A stretch of DNA of 64,000 bases from Gymnorhina tibicen (lineage: Eukaryota > Chordata > Aves > Passeriformes > Artamidae). The stretch covers positions 1,129,663 to 1,193,662 of the forward strand of contig VXAZ01007505.1 in the NCBI GenBank assembly GCA_013399875.1, given 5' to 3'. A program made the position numbers and the translations under genes. A model generated the notes under the pieces. The model was given only the letters and a program-made list of their open reading frames with translations, was not told where the DNA came from and made no database searches. Below, piece by piece: positions 26,626 through 40,209 of this stretch. Position 1 is the stretch's first letter. Every line of letters starts with the position of its first letter.

Positions 26626-29600
26626 AGTCACAGATCAAAAGATTACTTTCCAGCTGACATCTCTGACTGAACATAACAACTGCTGCTGAGATTTACTCAG
26701 GTGTGGCAGATGAAAATCAGCTGTGTTAGGATCAGTCAAATGAAACAGACACTGCACTGCTACCTAGAGAGTAGATAGAAGGGCACACACTGTCTATTTA
26801 GATAAAGCCCTACCAAAAATGTGTCAAATAATACCAGAAACTTCAAAATAATTTGTACATTAAATATTTAAACATTTGTTACAGAAAGAAGCAAGGATAT
26901 TCAGTATGTGTTGGAAAAAGATCTTGAATTCTGTAGAACCCATTAATTTGCCCGAGTGATGTCCTATGAGTGGTATTCACCATCACTGAGAATACAGCTG
27001 TCATGTTACAAATGAAACGCAATTGCAAGAGGTTTCCTTTTCCTTCATTTAAAAAATCTTTCCAGTTTATGTAACTTTTCCTTTTGCAATATTGAATATC
27101 ATACTTTTTCTTTAAGTATAACATGCAGTGGGTCTTCTTTGATTTAGTTATGTAAAAGAAAAACCCAAACCAGCAACAAAGACCTCCCCAAACAAAATGT
27201 GGGACCTTATATGTGTGTAACTTCAGGTTTGTTTAAACTGGACGGAGATCTCTTGACACATCTCTAAACTCCAAGTCTGCTAAGGCAGAGTTGCACTTCC
27301 TGCTCTGATCTCTCTGCACCTACCCTTGCCTGACATGCCATTACACACAAACTAGGCCTGTTTAAAGCCTGAAATATTGCAAGCTCTGTCCTAGCTTCAA
27401 AGTGATTCTTTTTTACAGAAAGTTTGAAATTATCGTGTTTATTATGTGAACATGAAAAATAACAAATCCTATTGTATTAACATTTAGACCTGTGAGGCCC
27501 ATTCAGAATATGACTTTGCCCAACTTACCATCCCAGTTTTATATTCTGTGGTATATGCAATCAATGTAGTTTCTGTTCCTAAGGAACAGGTGTACACATG
27601 CATGTGCAGGTATGTGTGAGAGAGTGTGCCCTCTGATTCTTGAAAGGAGAGGAATCCATTTCCTTAAAACAGATTAAAACAAAAAACCCCCCACAAATCT
27701 GTTAATAATAGAAAGTCCAAAAGATGCAAGGGTGAGTGGCAGCTGTCTGCCACCCTATACTTTTTGGGATGGCCATTCTTAGAGACCTATAACAAACTGT
27801 TAGATAGAGTTACTAAACAAGAATTTATGGCTTCAGTCTTAACAGTGTATTTTGCACAGGCATTTCACATATCTATCCAACAGATTGTTAGTATTTCTGT
27901 CACTGGAAGCAATGGTCTCTTTGCTCCCTTTTGCTTGTGTCTCTGGAATTGCCTGCCAAGAAAGGATTAACATCTAGAGCTAAAGGAGATGGTGGCATTA
28001 CCACTTTCTCCTTAGGATACCACTGAGAAGGAAGGGTGAACTAGCAGCTTGCAAACTCCTTCCTTGGCTACTGACTATCCCAAACTCCTTTGCTCCATCC
28101 TGTTTCCACACGGTCTTACCCATTTTCAGGGTTATGACAACTTTGAATTTAGCTCCTTCTTCTGCAGTGGTAAAAGGTACCTCACACTTCAGTTTTCCCC
28201 TCCGCTCCCCCATCGCCCTTTTGTGAGCAGGCTTTCTGCCACTCCATGTCCACAGCTTGGGATCCTGCCAACACAACTGAGACAGCAAGTCTGGAAATAG
28301 CCTATAGAGCCTCACTTTGCTAGACTGGAAACTTTTAAAAAATAGTCTGGAAAGATTTATACAATGGATTGGCAGCTGATTAGCAGAAAAACACACCCAG
28401 GAGCCAAAATGAATTTTGAGTACTGTGGAAGTATGCCAGCTTCACAGCTCTGCAACCCAAAGCTACCCAAGGACAGGGACACGACAGGGACCAACCACAC
28501 CAGCTTCTGCCACCCTCTCTGAGGAAATCTGATTACTACGATAGCAACAGTCAGTATCTCTGGATGTGATTTTTCATTGTAGTAAGACCTGAGGGTTGAA
28601 GAGTAAAGGAAACAGTCTCGTAAGCATTGTATATGTCTTTTAGGGTAGAAGCCTTTTCCTTCTCTGAAGTTCATGGCAGCAGTTTGGATCTCATCAGCAT
28701 TTAGAGGTCAGACTCATACCACTACTCTGATGTTTTTAATTGCTCAGCAGAACAATTTTTCATCCAAAGAAAATTAAATTCATGTGACAAAAATTTTCAA
28801 ATCCATCAAGTTCAGGTAAGTTGTCTGTTAAGTAAGACCCTACTGAGATCAACAGTATTGACAAGTGATCCCTGGATAGCCAATATATCTATGGGGGGAA
28901 AAAAAGTGCACCATGTCATAAAGATATTTTCTACTTAATTGTTTCAATTCACACAAATATAGTTCTTTAAGTCCAAAGTTATTCTTAAAGTATCAAAAAC
29001 TTTCCTTTTTTTTTTCCTTGTGAAACTCCTTTATTTTTAGCATTAAAAACAAAATATTACAAGCATTTTAATATCACCGGCAATATGTTATCAACCATTA
29101 TTGTGTTTTGTGCTTCCCTGTATCCTCTAGTGCATGTTTGGTTTTACTAAATTACAGTGATTCTAAGTGTGGCTTTTGGAATAGCAGTAGGAATAATTGT
29201 TCTGATTTATATTACTCCAGCTCTGCGGTTTTCTCTTAGTATTTTCAAGCAAAAATCCATTTGAAGCACTGAATCAACACCACCTTTCTTGTTTCTTTGT
29301 TGGTTTTGAAAATACTGGTTTTAACTGAACTGAATGTGCATAGATTAAAAAGTATATTAATTGAGAACTAAGTTAAAACACACTGAAGTTTTTGTTGCCA
29401 ACATGTAAGGTACCATATTCTTGGAGCTTTTGAAGGACCCAAAGCCTCAACCAGGTGTTTAAAAGAATTACTTGAAATTTTAAATCAGATTTTTTTTCAG
29501 TGGAAAACTGAAGTTCTAATAAAAGCTGTTCTTGTAAAACACTGTCTAGTTTCAGCTAACTTTATTTTTAACAACTGACCTCTGAAAAATAAAATGTTCT

Positions 29601-30231
29601 GTTTTTCAGGCAAAAACATAAAAACATTGACCCAAAGTAAACCGGGGTAAGCTACTACATTAGATAAAATATATGTTGCTCCTTATTCCCTGGTCTGAAT
29701 TGGGGTTGTCTTCCAAATGATACCTAGGCCATTCATATACAAAGGTCTTTGTATTTCATTTCTGCTTTCTACTTTGGGAAACATATCATCACTTCCAATG
29801 AAAGCTGCCTAAAACTGGTCAGAATAGACTCTTATTTCTGTGGGAAGTACAGTAAATTTTCTTACCACAAAACCAAGTAGTCTATCAGATAAACTTCAAA
29901 ACCTCATTGACACAGACACTGTAGCAAGTTACTGATAGTATTTTCCCATGAAAATATAATTAGAACTTACTAACTTTTCCTTATATTAAAAATTTATATG
30001 TCTGTAATTCCTTCTCATTTTTTGTTCCCTCCCTTTATTAGGTTTAAATGTTCTAAACTGTCTGTTATTTTGCAAAAAAATTACTGTGGATAATGTCTGA
30101 TATTCCCACTGGCCTTGGGATGGCCAGTACACCAACTTGTGCTCTAATTATTGGAGGCAAAGTTGTACTTCCTACATTTATAAAACCACTTTTAAGATCA
30201 CTTTTCTCATCTTATTGTCCTCTCTCCCTCT
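26626..30231. other. Intergenic sequence, no gene recognised
   Basis: These 3.6 kb hold several overlapping open frames (about 27998-28674) on both strands, none with a domain or splice context. Poly-A-rich and CCCAAAC-rich low-complexity patches lie near 27160-27200 and 27676-27690. Confidence 0.5.
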
Positions 30232-30520
30232 GTGATTTTATGATCACAGGACAGGTCAGGTTGGATGGGATCACAGGAGGTCTCTAGTCCAAGCTCCTGC
30301 TCAAAGCAGGGTCATCTTGAGGTCAAACACAGATGCTTATCTGTGCAAACACTGATGCTTAACTGGTTTTTATCCAGTTTTGTCTTCAACATCTCCAAGG
30401 CTGAACTTCTTCAAGTGTTGGACTGTCCTCCTGGGAACAAAATTTACATCTGCTCTGGACAGTGCCTACAACAGGTACTAGCAGTACTTTCTCACTGCAG
30501 AAGGTTTTCTCACCTCCAAA
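30232..30520 (-). mobile_element. Old CR1 LINE 3' fragment
   Basis: The + strand reads ATGATCACAGGACAGGTCAG, then GGTTGGATGGGATCACAGGA and GTCTCTAGTCCAAGCTCCTG, the reverse complement of the 3' end of a CR1 subfamily. Farther right, ATCTCCAAGGCTGAACTTCT and CTTTCTCACTGCAGAAGG match the typical CR1 coding end on the - strand with many changes. The reading frame is broken. It looks clearly older than the copy at 26210. Confidence 0.8.
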
Positions 30521-33500
30521 ATCGTGCTCTCTCTGATTCCCTCCAGCAGGCATGGCACTAATTCAGGTCGTTTCTCAAAGCATATTGACACACGTATTGA
30601 GTCAACCTTCAGCTTCCCCATAATCCAACTGAACTGTTTTGTGCAAAGGAAGTCACTGAGCATACCTGAAATGTGGTTATGGTCTTGATTACTACAACCA
30701 TCTGAAGCATTAGTATATTCATTCAAGATGTGAATATCTGAATTTAGGTTTACTGAAACAGCTTTTCCAGGTATGACCTTCGATACTGAGTTCTCCTAAG
30801 CTCACCGTCCCTTCCCTGGCTGAATCTCTATGCAGCCAAGATCCTGAACATCACAGTATGAGAAAGAATATTCACCCAGGGGCTGTCTAGCTCTCCTTTG
30901 GTGTCCAGGATACTCAGATGAGACGAAAGATGTAAAAGTTGTAACATCCATGTTTATGACCATTCCTGTCACTTTCTGTCCAATTTCAATAAATAAATAT
31001 CAGGTAACTTGACTTTCCCTCTTTTAGCTGGAGCTAAAACTCTTCTACTTGTTTCTCTTGCGCTCCTCTATCCACTGTAATGGATTTGCTAATGAGATTG
31101 TTCTGAAGACTGGTGGCCAGGTGGTCCCTAGAAAAGGAGAGTTAGACCTACTCATACTGAAAGGAACTGGGAATACAGGTCTGATTCTTGAGGTCTTTTT
31201 ACTGCTAGGCTATTAAAATGGAGCAAAGAAAAAGGAACACTAAGTTCTCCCCAGAAAAAAATTTCTAACACTTCAACACAGAAAAATATCTAGATAATAT
31301 ACTCCTTCTTCAAATTTGAAGACGCTTCCTCTTCTTATAGTAGAGGGCACAGCAATGTTCACTTTTGGAGTATGGATCATTCCATAAGGAATATGAATGT
31401 AAGATCTGCATCCAGATATCTGTGCTTTTCAGGCTTGGGGAACAGAGAGAAGCAGTATTCTAAAATTTAGTTTGGAAAATATGTACTTTCCTGTCTTTAA
31501 ACCTGTGTTGTGCCATTTCTCATCTTAAAGGACAGCAAAGTAAATTTTTGTAAATTTCTGGAAAGAGTAGAATAAGTCTTTGCTTTTACTAAGACTTAAT
31601 TAGATCATTTAACACAACATTAACCTTACTATGAAGCTTTATAAAAATTTTCATCTCCAAGTAGCTTTCCTGTTCAGATATATGAAAGTGCATCTAAACC
31701 AATAAAGCCTGATTCAGGAACTGATGGGCTCATTTGCATCCTGGCCAGAACATCAATCAATAGCTTTCATTTTGTTTAAAGGCCAGGGGCCAAATCAGAG
31801 TTTAAAAAGTCCTTGTAAAACCTTTGGGTAATTTTGAGATTGAATCTAATGAAAGATTAATGAATACAGGCATCCATTTCTAGCCCATCTATTTACATAT
31901 GACTTCTACCTAAGTCCTGCTGAGCGGTAATCAAAGTGAATCAGTCTGTTTCTGCAGATAGTGCTGACTAGCTAAGAATAGCTCCTGCTACCATAGCAGT
32001 CTCTTCTTTTCTATGCCTGTATCATAAGTCAGAAAAGTCAGATATAGGAAGGAACAGCGGGTGCACTCTCTGTTTATCACTCCTAAAAAATTTACCAGGA
32101 TTTCCACTCTTAAGTATCAGAATCACAGTAAATACTAGGTGTGGTAAATATCACCACATAACAGCTCCTACAAGCCACAGACACGGAGAAAAATTTCCAC
32201 TGGTGAGTGAGAGCCGAATGCTCTTTGAATCATAAATCATATTTCCAAACAAAGTGCTGAGTATATTTGGTTACATGATTCTTCTTGCAATGGTGATCAC
32301 TAGATTGACTAACCTGAAAGTTTTTATTCTATGTAATAAGTGTATCTAATTCATTTCACTTTTCCAATATGATTTGATCTGCAGCAATTCTCAACTCTCA
32401 CTACTGTTATTTTATTTACTTTTATGAAACACTTTATTTGCTTTCTTTTTAAGGGAGACTAAGTGTTCCTGGTCTGAAATTTTCTTTTAAGGATAGCAGC
32501 TGAAGTTTTTGTTTGTTTTTTTTTCATATGAAATGAGTTACTTTGATGAAAGATTTTATGTCCCACACAAAAAGAATAAATTGTCTTTCTTCATCAAAAT
32601 TGCAAGGTGTTTCTCCTAGTACTTAACAAAACTTAAGCTTCATGAGAATCCACCCCTAAATTTCCTCTGAATTATTTTTTTACTGTGGAAATGTTACTTT
32701 GAGACTCAGAAATTATGAGAACCCTTTGTTTTCTAGACTATTTTCTAAAATAGTAATGTAATATTTTAACACTATGAAAGTAATTTTTTTAAAGTAACCT
32801 TTCTTACAGATGCTCCTTTTTCTTGTACCTTCAAAATTTATATATAAAATGAACAAATATTCAGAGCATACTATTTTTTTCTCCCCTTCTCCAGATAATT
32901 AGATTATGCATATTTGCCTGGTTCTGATCTTCACCAAGTATCTGAGTGTATCTGAACTATTTTCAGTCATTCTCTCTCTTTCAAGCCAGCTTCCAGTCAC
33001 TCTTACCATCTGTGAATCACCACTCTAGGGACTGGGAGCTCCTGTTAATTTTGCATTGACGAGTCCTTTTATTGTTACTAGGTGCTAATCAGAGAAGTGA
33101 TTTTACAGAGTTCTGTTCATTCTACTGGAAATGAATTCTTTTAATAGACTTTGGGATTAAATGTAAAAAGAATAAAAATTTCTCCCAGATATCTTCTTGA
33201 ATGTGACTAAAGATCTTGAAACAATCAATAGAAAGCTTTACTCATGCTATATGTACAGAAATGAAAAGGAACATTCTATTGCATCTGAGTAGAAAAGGAA
33301 GAAGATTGAACTTGATTTAGACTTTTTTCCACTTGAATAATGGGCAATAAAAAACTTGTTTTTCCTTTGCTGTGAATGTTAATAGCTTAATTTTTAATGT
33401 GAGTTCTAGAAAATTTAAGGCATTTCATACCAGGCTCAAGAAAAAGTACCGTTTAATTGAGACATAAAATACAGATGGAGTAAAGCTACAACAGCAATGT

Positions 33501-35837
33501 ACCAGTCCTAAAAATACCAAAGCTTAGTAAAAAAAGCAGAACCACATTCAAGTTAATATCCTGATCCAATTAGAATTTCAGAGTTAAGAGCACAAAGGAA
33601 GTAATCACCACAAAGGTAGTCTGCATCAAGAATTACCACTGGCTCAAAGACCTCTCCTCTGAGTTTCCCTCTCAAGGCTGCATAGAAGAGTTAGGTCCCT
33701 AGGCAAGGGAAAGACCTCACCATCCCGAGAGGAATCTGAGTGTGGTAGGGTAAAATTGCACACAGGAACCCATATGTGGTGGCTGAAGAGGTGAAGCAGC
33801 CATCAGGCAAATTTTTAATGAGATGATCAGGATACCAGAATCCGAACAGGTCACTGGGAGCTGCAGGAATGAGATGCATCATTCTGTGACTATCCACAAG
33901 GGACCAAAAACCTATGGACTGATTCTGGTGCTACTAAATTCTGTGCAGTACTGATTTGTGCAGCAAACAGGCAGCCAAGTCCCATTGATTTCCATGGAAA
34001 AGCACCTCAGGACTTTTCCTTTGTGAAGAAACTGAATTAAACATATATGAAAGTATACAAATAAAACTCAACATCCTTTGATAAAAATGGAGAAACCCTC
34101 AGTACAATCTTCCTTCTGATATCTCATTGCAGCTACTCTCTTATTTTCTGTGTGTAGATGTGGTTTCTTAATGTGATTATGTAAAATTCCTAGAGCACTT
34201 TGTCATGACATGTAGACATTTATATCAATAGGATACATATTTGAATTGTCTGAGGGAGCCACAAGGTCTAAAAAAGCATATTGTATAAGGAAGTTTTGAA
34301 ATCTGTGTGATTCTGACGTCCGAATTATGTTTGTTAAATCACTAATTGATTTAACACTAACCTGTTTTACTCCAAAGCTCAGAGACACCTGCTTAATGTG
34401 GGAAACAAAAGACTCACAGAAATGCTCACCTCAAAAATACACAAGTCCCCCAGATGCATAAATGAAAGGTGCCCAAAATATTGTTCACAAGAAAAGTTCT
34501 GCTTCCCTGTGATCACAATTGTTTTCTCTGTGTAAGAAATTAAAAGCAATCATATGCTCGTTATCTCCAGCTCTTACTCGAGATCTTGTCATCTAGCAGA
34601 GATGACACAACACAAACAAAAAGGCAGGCAAGACAAGATGACAAGATGATGTGCTGGAACCTTGTCTGCTCTTTCCAACCATATTAGATTATCTAAAAGA
34701 AGATATCATCCCACAACTGTCTTCTTGCAGTTCTTGTTGCCTTTTGGAACTCTGACACTGCTCTGCTAGGATTACCTCCTTCATACATGGAGCCTGTTCA
34801 CTTTATCCAGGAAATGAACACTGGTGAGTACATACACAGACTTTTACTGATAGAGAGTTTTTGCAATTAATTTTGAATAAGAGCAGAAATATTTTAAATC
34901 CTCTTAGAAAATTATCTTGAAAAGTGAGCAACAAACTCGATCAAAAGCTTTTCATGTCCTTTTACCCTTTTCTTTCAGATATTACCATTTACCTCCAGAT
35001 ATTACATCATTTACTTCCATACAAGACATTTTTCACCTAAGTGATTCCAGTAACTGAAATAAATAAGGTTTATGAAGACGATAGTCTGTGAACCATGTAA
35101 ATGAACTTATCCAAACTCAGAGCTCCACAATGTAGACATAAATATCTGACCTTGTTCTCCCACAGACTTTTTTTTAATCTGTGGAGAAAAAAATATTCTT
35201 CTCGCATGTTATTCATCTCATGTCAAAGTAGGCAACCAAAATAAATCAAATTAATTGGACTCTAAATTGTCACTTTTTATCAATGATATAAAGGGATGTT
35301 AGGGAGACTACCTCAAATGTAGAATGCTACAAAGTAGATATTTAAAGTTAGGTGAAATGAATCTCATCTCATCAGAAAATGAATCCTATAAAGAGTGGCT
35401 GTTTAAGAGCCAGTCTGGAAGAGGTTGTGACACCCAATATTTTACTATCTGATTTAACTCATTGAACCAATTATAACTTTACAGACTTCTGCAGTTCTTC
35501 TTTCAATTGTCAGTTCTAAAAAGCTTTTGTATTATAATTTATTTGCTAATCCAATAAAAAGTATTGCACTTTGATCCTTGTCCTCTTCTCTTCTCCTCTG
35601 TAACTGAAAAGCTTCTGCCCTTCATTTGTTTTGGTCCTGCTGATTATTTTAGCTTTTATCTTACAGAATTCTGAAGTTGCTACATCAACTTATGTGAAAG
35701 TCATAAAAATTAAAGGTGTCAAGGAAGTAAAAAACCCAAACAGATTTCTTAACAATTTTTAAAATGCTGCTAACTTTACAATCTTTAGTTTAAAAACAGA
35801 AGACATTTTTAGAAAGTTTTAAAATTATATGCCCTAT
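30521..35837. other. Intergenic sequence, no gene recognised
   Basis: These 5.3 kb are strongly AT-rich with no open frame longer than about 80 codons and no known repeat that I can identify. There is a T run at about 32510-32523. Confidence 0.5.
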
Positions 35838-36280
35838 TGTCCTGATTTCAGCCCAAATTAGTGGCATAGGGTGTGGCCAAGTTCATAATGTTACTCAGTA
35901 CCATCTTGCATCATTGCCAGGGTGAGGGAAAGACACTTCCCAGAAGAAGGGCTTTCCCTTCTGGTGGGAGAAATCATGGCATGGTGGGGAAGAGTTGTCA
36001 GTACCTGTAGCAGTTTTCCATGTAAATCTTTTCTTTGTCTTATACTTTTTGTTATTAATATTGTTTCAGTTACAGTTAGTTTTCTTATCTCATTTCTGTT
36101 TCCAGTAAATTGTTCTTATCTCAACTCAAAGGTGATTTGCACCTTTTGTGCCTCCAATTCTCAACTCTCTCCTCAGAGCAGGAAGAGGGAGGCAGGTGGG
36201 GGAATGAGCTAGTGAGCAGCATCTGGTTTGGGAGAGTCTCAGTGGGGGCACTGAATTGGGAAGTGCTGTTCCTAAACAGT
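35838..36280 (+). mobile_element. Solo LTR of an avian endogenous retrovirus, sense strand
   Basis: It begins TGTCCTGATTTCAGCCCAAA, the sense-strand start of a bird LTR group related to the two - strand copies. It ends near 36278-36286 in a GC-richer segment with CTGAATTGGGAAGTGCTGTT. The TTATCTCAACTC stretch near 36117 corresponds to the segment beside the poly(A) region of the related LTRs. The flanks show only an imperfect match (CCTAT left, CCTAA near the right end), so the right boundary is uncertain by about ten bases. Small open frames at 35922-36379 are LTR sequence and not genes. Confidence 0.72.
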
Positions 36281-36992
36281 GAAAACTGTACTCTCAGCAA
36301 TGTGAAATTCATTTCAAAAAAGATACATTCTTACAAAAATGAGTTCGTTAAAATGAATTGTGGCTTTAAGTTAAGGTGATTCTACTCCTCTTTAGCTCTG
36401 ATTCTGTATTGACAGAATAGTTGCTATTGGACCTGTAATATCTCTGCAAAAGAGGTAGCAATACCTTCTTTCACCCATTGAACAGCTATGTTTGGCCCAG
36501 AGCAGTTCTTATGTCTATAGATCTGGCAATTTTACATTGAAATAAATGTGTGGCTGGAGTGGACAGTGATGGACAGGGTCTTTTAAAGTCAGTTTTCATA
36601 CTGAAGAGAAAATGTAGTTTGATGGTGTTACGCTATTGCTTAGGGTCTCCCTATAGTGAGTAAATGGAAATGTCTTCAGATGACAATTAATTTCAGCTAC
36701 TTTTGGCACTCAAAATAGCATGGGATGAGCAGAACATCATCCAAAGTTAGCTGCCTTTATTAATTATGAGAAAGTCTAGACAACCCTGCTACATGTTGCA
36801 GTTTTGAAAAACTGAATTTGAGTGAGATAATCTTATTATAAATCTTTAAGAGTTAATTTGGGCATGCGTATTTGCAGACTTAAATACCCTTGTGAACATA
36901 TAAAAAAGTAAGTGTACAGTAAGAGTTCATCTATTTGAAAAAGGAATTCAGCAGTACGTGGTGAGTCATACACATACTGCCAGAAACCAGCT
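36281..36992. other. Spacer between two mobile elements, no gene recognised
   Basis: It is plain AT-rich sequence with no readable structure. Confidence 0.5.
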
Positions 36993-37920
36993 GTGGCGGG
37001 ATGTCCCGCCCTCCCATGGCTGGGGCATTTCGAAGAGATAATTTAGGCCAGATTAATAGCCCAGCGGGAGTCAGAGAGCCCAGTAGGAGGTCACCTCCAG
37101 GCTCCGGAGAGTCTGAGCTCCAGCCCCGAGTACACATCTTGGTATGAGAGCATATGTGGAAAGAGATAAAGGGAAGTAGACATCGATGACCAAAAGGCAT
37201 GGTTCTTATGTCTATAAAAGCCCATACAATTATCACAGAGGCAGAAGTCTCTTACACACCCCTTGAAAACGTGTCATATTTCTCTCCAAATCTGGACACA
37301 ACTTTGAGGTTACTTTTCTGGAAATTGAGAGAAAGGACTTCGATGGGTACTCCATCAAAGAATTGGATGGTGAGTGTTATAAATGGATTGTTAGGAGTTG
37401 GCTTTCGCCGTATGTTGTGTGGATTAGAAATTGTATTATGAACTATATTATGACTTATAATGTTGAATATTACAATATTTTTCTAGGGAAAATATCAAGA
37501 GAATTTTACATGTTGCTGGGGTGGTTCGGTTGTAAGGGTTGGTTTTGTGGGGGTGGGTGATTTAATATGTTGCAATGTCAGTTCTGTGGGGTTTGCAAAG
37601 GGATGAGCTGTTGCCAGCCAGACTTCGAAGACACCACCATAAAAGGAATGGGACTCCAACCAGAGGACCCCAAACACCACAGTTACAGAAAAGCGCGGGC
37701 TTCCAGAAGATTGACAAGGGGGCGAGACTATGCCAAATTGTTAATAAATATGCATCAGGCTGATGCAATCACAAGGGTAAAAGGAGAGACCATTATTTTG
37801 TGGTCAAGCCTCTGGCATCAGGTCATGCTCCCAGTGCTGTCCATTTTGCTTTGTGGATTTTTTTTAAGTGCTCAATAAATTTTTAATAACTCACTTCCAT
37901 ATTGGATCTGTGTCATTTAT
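36993..37920 (+). mobile_element. Unclassified LTR-like block with TATA box, splice-like sites and poly(A) signals
   Basis: The block opens with TG and a perfect 7-bp palindrome (GGCGGGA / TCCCGCC, 36995-37010). A TATA box (TATAAAA, 37213-37219) follows, then a strong donor (ATG|GTGAGT, intron start 37370), an acceptor-like TTCTAG (37481-37486), and AATAAA at 37743-37748 and 37874-37879. It ends in an AT-rich stretch near 37920. CpG and GC content are higher than around it. These are hallmarks of a retroviral LTR or a small retrotransposon transcription unit on the + strand. I cannot name a family or find target duplications. The two overlapping open frames (37199-37441 and 37567-37878) match nothing I know. 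An unannotated exon-bearing non-coding RNA is the alternative. Confidence 0.45.
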
Positions 37921-38240
37921 AATAGTAAGAAATATTGGATCCTAAGTTATACTATTTTTTGGCTAGCTGTAAATTTAATGGTACCTTTAACCCCGTGTGT
38001 ATACTAGTGTCCCCTTTTCGTCTTATCCCTGTGTAGTAACAGTCTGTTTTAAGTCTTATGTCTGTTAGTTTTGTGTCTATAAATAAATAATACATTTTAT
38101 AATACACTGAATCAGCCATTATTAAAGAACTTGCGGATAAGAGTGGATCTCTGGGGTGCTGGCCACTTCAGTACAACTGCTGCCTGCTGCCAGAGGCCTG
38201 GGCAAAAGACAGGAGCTGATTTAAACCCACATCACCTATT
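37921..38240 (+). repeat. Possible continuation of the LTR-like block
   Basis: It contains CTATAAATAAATAATACATT near 38078-38097, then a GC-richer stretch (38130-38215) with CTCTGGGGTGCTGGCCACTT, typical of element ends and not of the local background. Whether it belongs to the preceding element is not clear. Confidence 0.3.
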
Positions 38241-38273
38241 CATAACACTAGCATAGCAATTATTTATGGTTTT

Positions 38274-38303
38274 TTCTTAGACAAATGAAAATTTGTCTAA
38301 GAA
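38274..38303 (+). other. Perfect 13-bp hairpin with GAAA tetraloop
   Basis: TTCTTAGACAAAT at 38274-38286 is exactly complementary to ATTTGTCTAAGAA at 38291-38303, and the loop is GAAA, a GNRA-type tetraloop if transcribed from the + strand. It is the longest perfect inverted repeat I noticed in the window. It lies about 35 bases beyond the LTR-like block. The stem does not extend further, so it is too short for a microRNA precursor. Confidence 0.75.
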
Positions 38304-40209
38304 CACAGGTAACTGTGTTAAGAATTAGTAAATGACCACTGAAGACTTTGGGAAGACAGCTGGTATTTTTACCTTTTTAATTGAACAATAAATTAATCTT
38401 GTGGGACCTATACCAACACCAGGGATGGACTTTCCTGATTTTTCAGAGCAAAATACAACACCTGCATAGGACGGTAGGCCGTGAGACAAACGCACACACT
38501 CAGATTTGCAGGTGTCTGGTGCTGGGTACCAAGGTAGGGGAAGCCTATGCCCCACTCCCAGCAATGCATGCAAAGATATATAATACTCTGAACTTCTCTG
38601 AATGAATCTGCCATGGTCAGGGGCTCCTACTGGTTGACCTAGTATATCTCTACATGTCAGTGTCCTTTATGATGCTTTCAGCCCTTCATTTACTGCCCGT
38701 CGAAATGTGCTACTGTCGATTTCCAAATATGTTGTGTGTGTTTATCAAAGTGAGCTAAAAACAGCTGCCCTGGACTCCTCCCTAGAAGAGGCCAGTGATG
38801 CAACTACTTAGGCACACAACTTTCACAGGAAAGGGTAGACACTGTACATTTCTAAGGGTTCTGGATTTGCTGCCCCAGAACAAACTTCTGGAATCCACAA
38901 AGTTCTATTCCAGACAGCCAGAATTGCAGCTGGGAATATCTTTATAATGTCAGTTCCACTGCTTTACCTTTCTCAAAACCATGTCCCCACTGATTTCATG
39001 AAACGATAATTCCTGGTATGGCTTATGATAACTGAGTTCCAGTTTCCCTCCCAAATATTTCACCTTTTGTGGGAGATATTCTCAGAGAGAGTTTTACTAC
39101 TATACTTTCAGAGATGGAAAATCAGACTGATTTAACTTGTATTAGCATCACTGCATCACTCCTTTGAAGATATCCTTAGTTATTTTGGAGACGGCACTCT
39201 CTCACAGAGCAAGCATTTATAACTAGATCTCCCCCCAATAGAAACAAGAATATATTTTTTATTTTGCTGCCTCGAAAATGTCAAACTTCATCCTTTCACC
39301 ACCAACATGTATCCATAAACAGCGAATGACTAAATATAGAGTCTGGGAACATTTGAGATATTTCTGGGTTTGTCACAGAGTTCGTGGGACCAAAGCCAAT
39401 TGTTGTCTGCATGGATATACATCACAGTATCTCTAGGTGACTTCAGTTAAGAGTTTAGACAAGAAACCTCATCTCTGATAGGAGTTCAGAACCTGCAGAA
39501 CCAACCTGGAAACTCTTTGAATACCAGCAAAATCAGAGTCCAAGCCTTTCATAAAAATCTCACACATTTGAGTGAAAAAGTTTTAGAAAAAGGAAATCCA
39601 TGTCTAAAGGCAGAAAAAATAACACAACAGCAATTTCCCTCCAACTTTGAGACAACACATGTTTACAGTTTATCTTGAGGCACTCCTGGAGATTTCCATG
39701 GTGAGTGGCACGCTTGACTCCAGCAGCCTGGATGTGAGGCAGCTCACTGACCTTCCCCTGAACTGCTGCACTTTTTAGCAGGACACTAAAAGGTAAGTCA
39801 TTGCCTATTTTGGACTCTCAGAAGCTGATTGAGCAGGGTTGTCAGGCATAAATCAGAGCTAACTAAGCCAGGCCTTGATTGCACAAATAAAGTCAGAGCT
39901 TTTTTGCCATTATAGAAGATGTTTAACATTCTATAAATTTTTTTAAGATGCAATTTTGCAAGTCCATTAGTGCCACACAAACAAAATTCTCCCTATTTTT
40001 TCTTTTCATTACAATTATTTGTTTCTTATCTGTAAAAGTCAGTACAACTGAAAAGAAAAAATACACCATGAAATAGTTTTATTTTCCAAAGCCAGTGATT
40101 GCCCTACTATATTTACACTGCGGTAGTTTTACATTTAGTTAACTATATTTCAGTGAACAGAGATATTTATTGCCCCTTGAAGAAAGTATTGACCTCAGGT
40201 TTGCCTTGG
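38304..40209. other. Intergenic sequence, no gene recognised
   Basis: There are short open frames on both strands (for example 38325-38614) without domains. Nothing else is readable. Confidence 0.5.

Noticed and set aside
27998..28674. Open frames of 105-132 codons on the - strand
   Set aside because: They overlap another frame on the + strand, show no recognisable family and no coding-like composition.
38274..38303. MicroRNA precursor
   Set aside because: The stem stops at 13 base pairs and the flanks do not pair, which is too short for a precursor hairpin.
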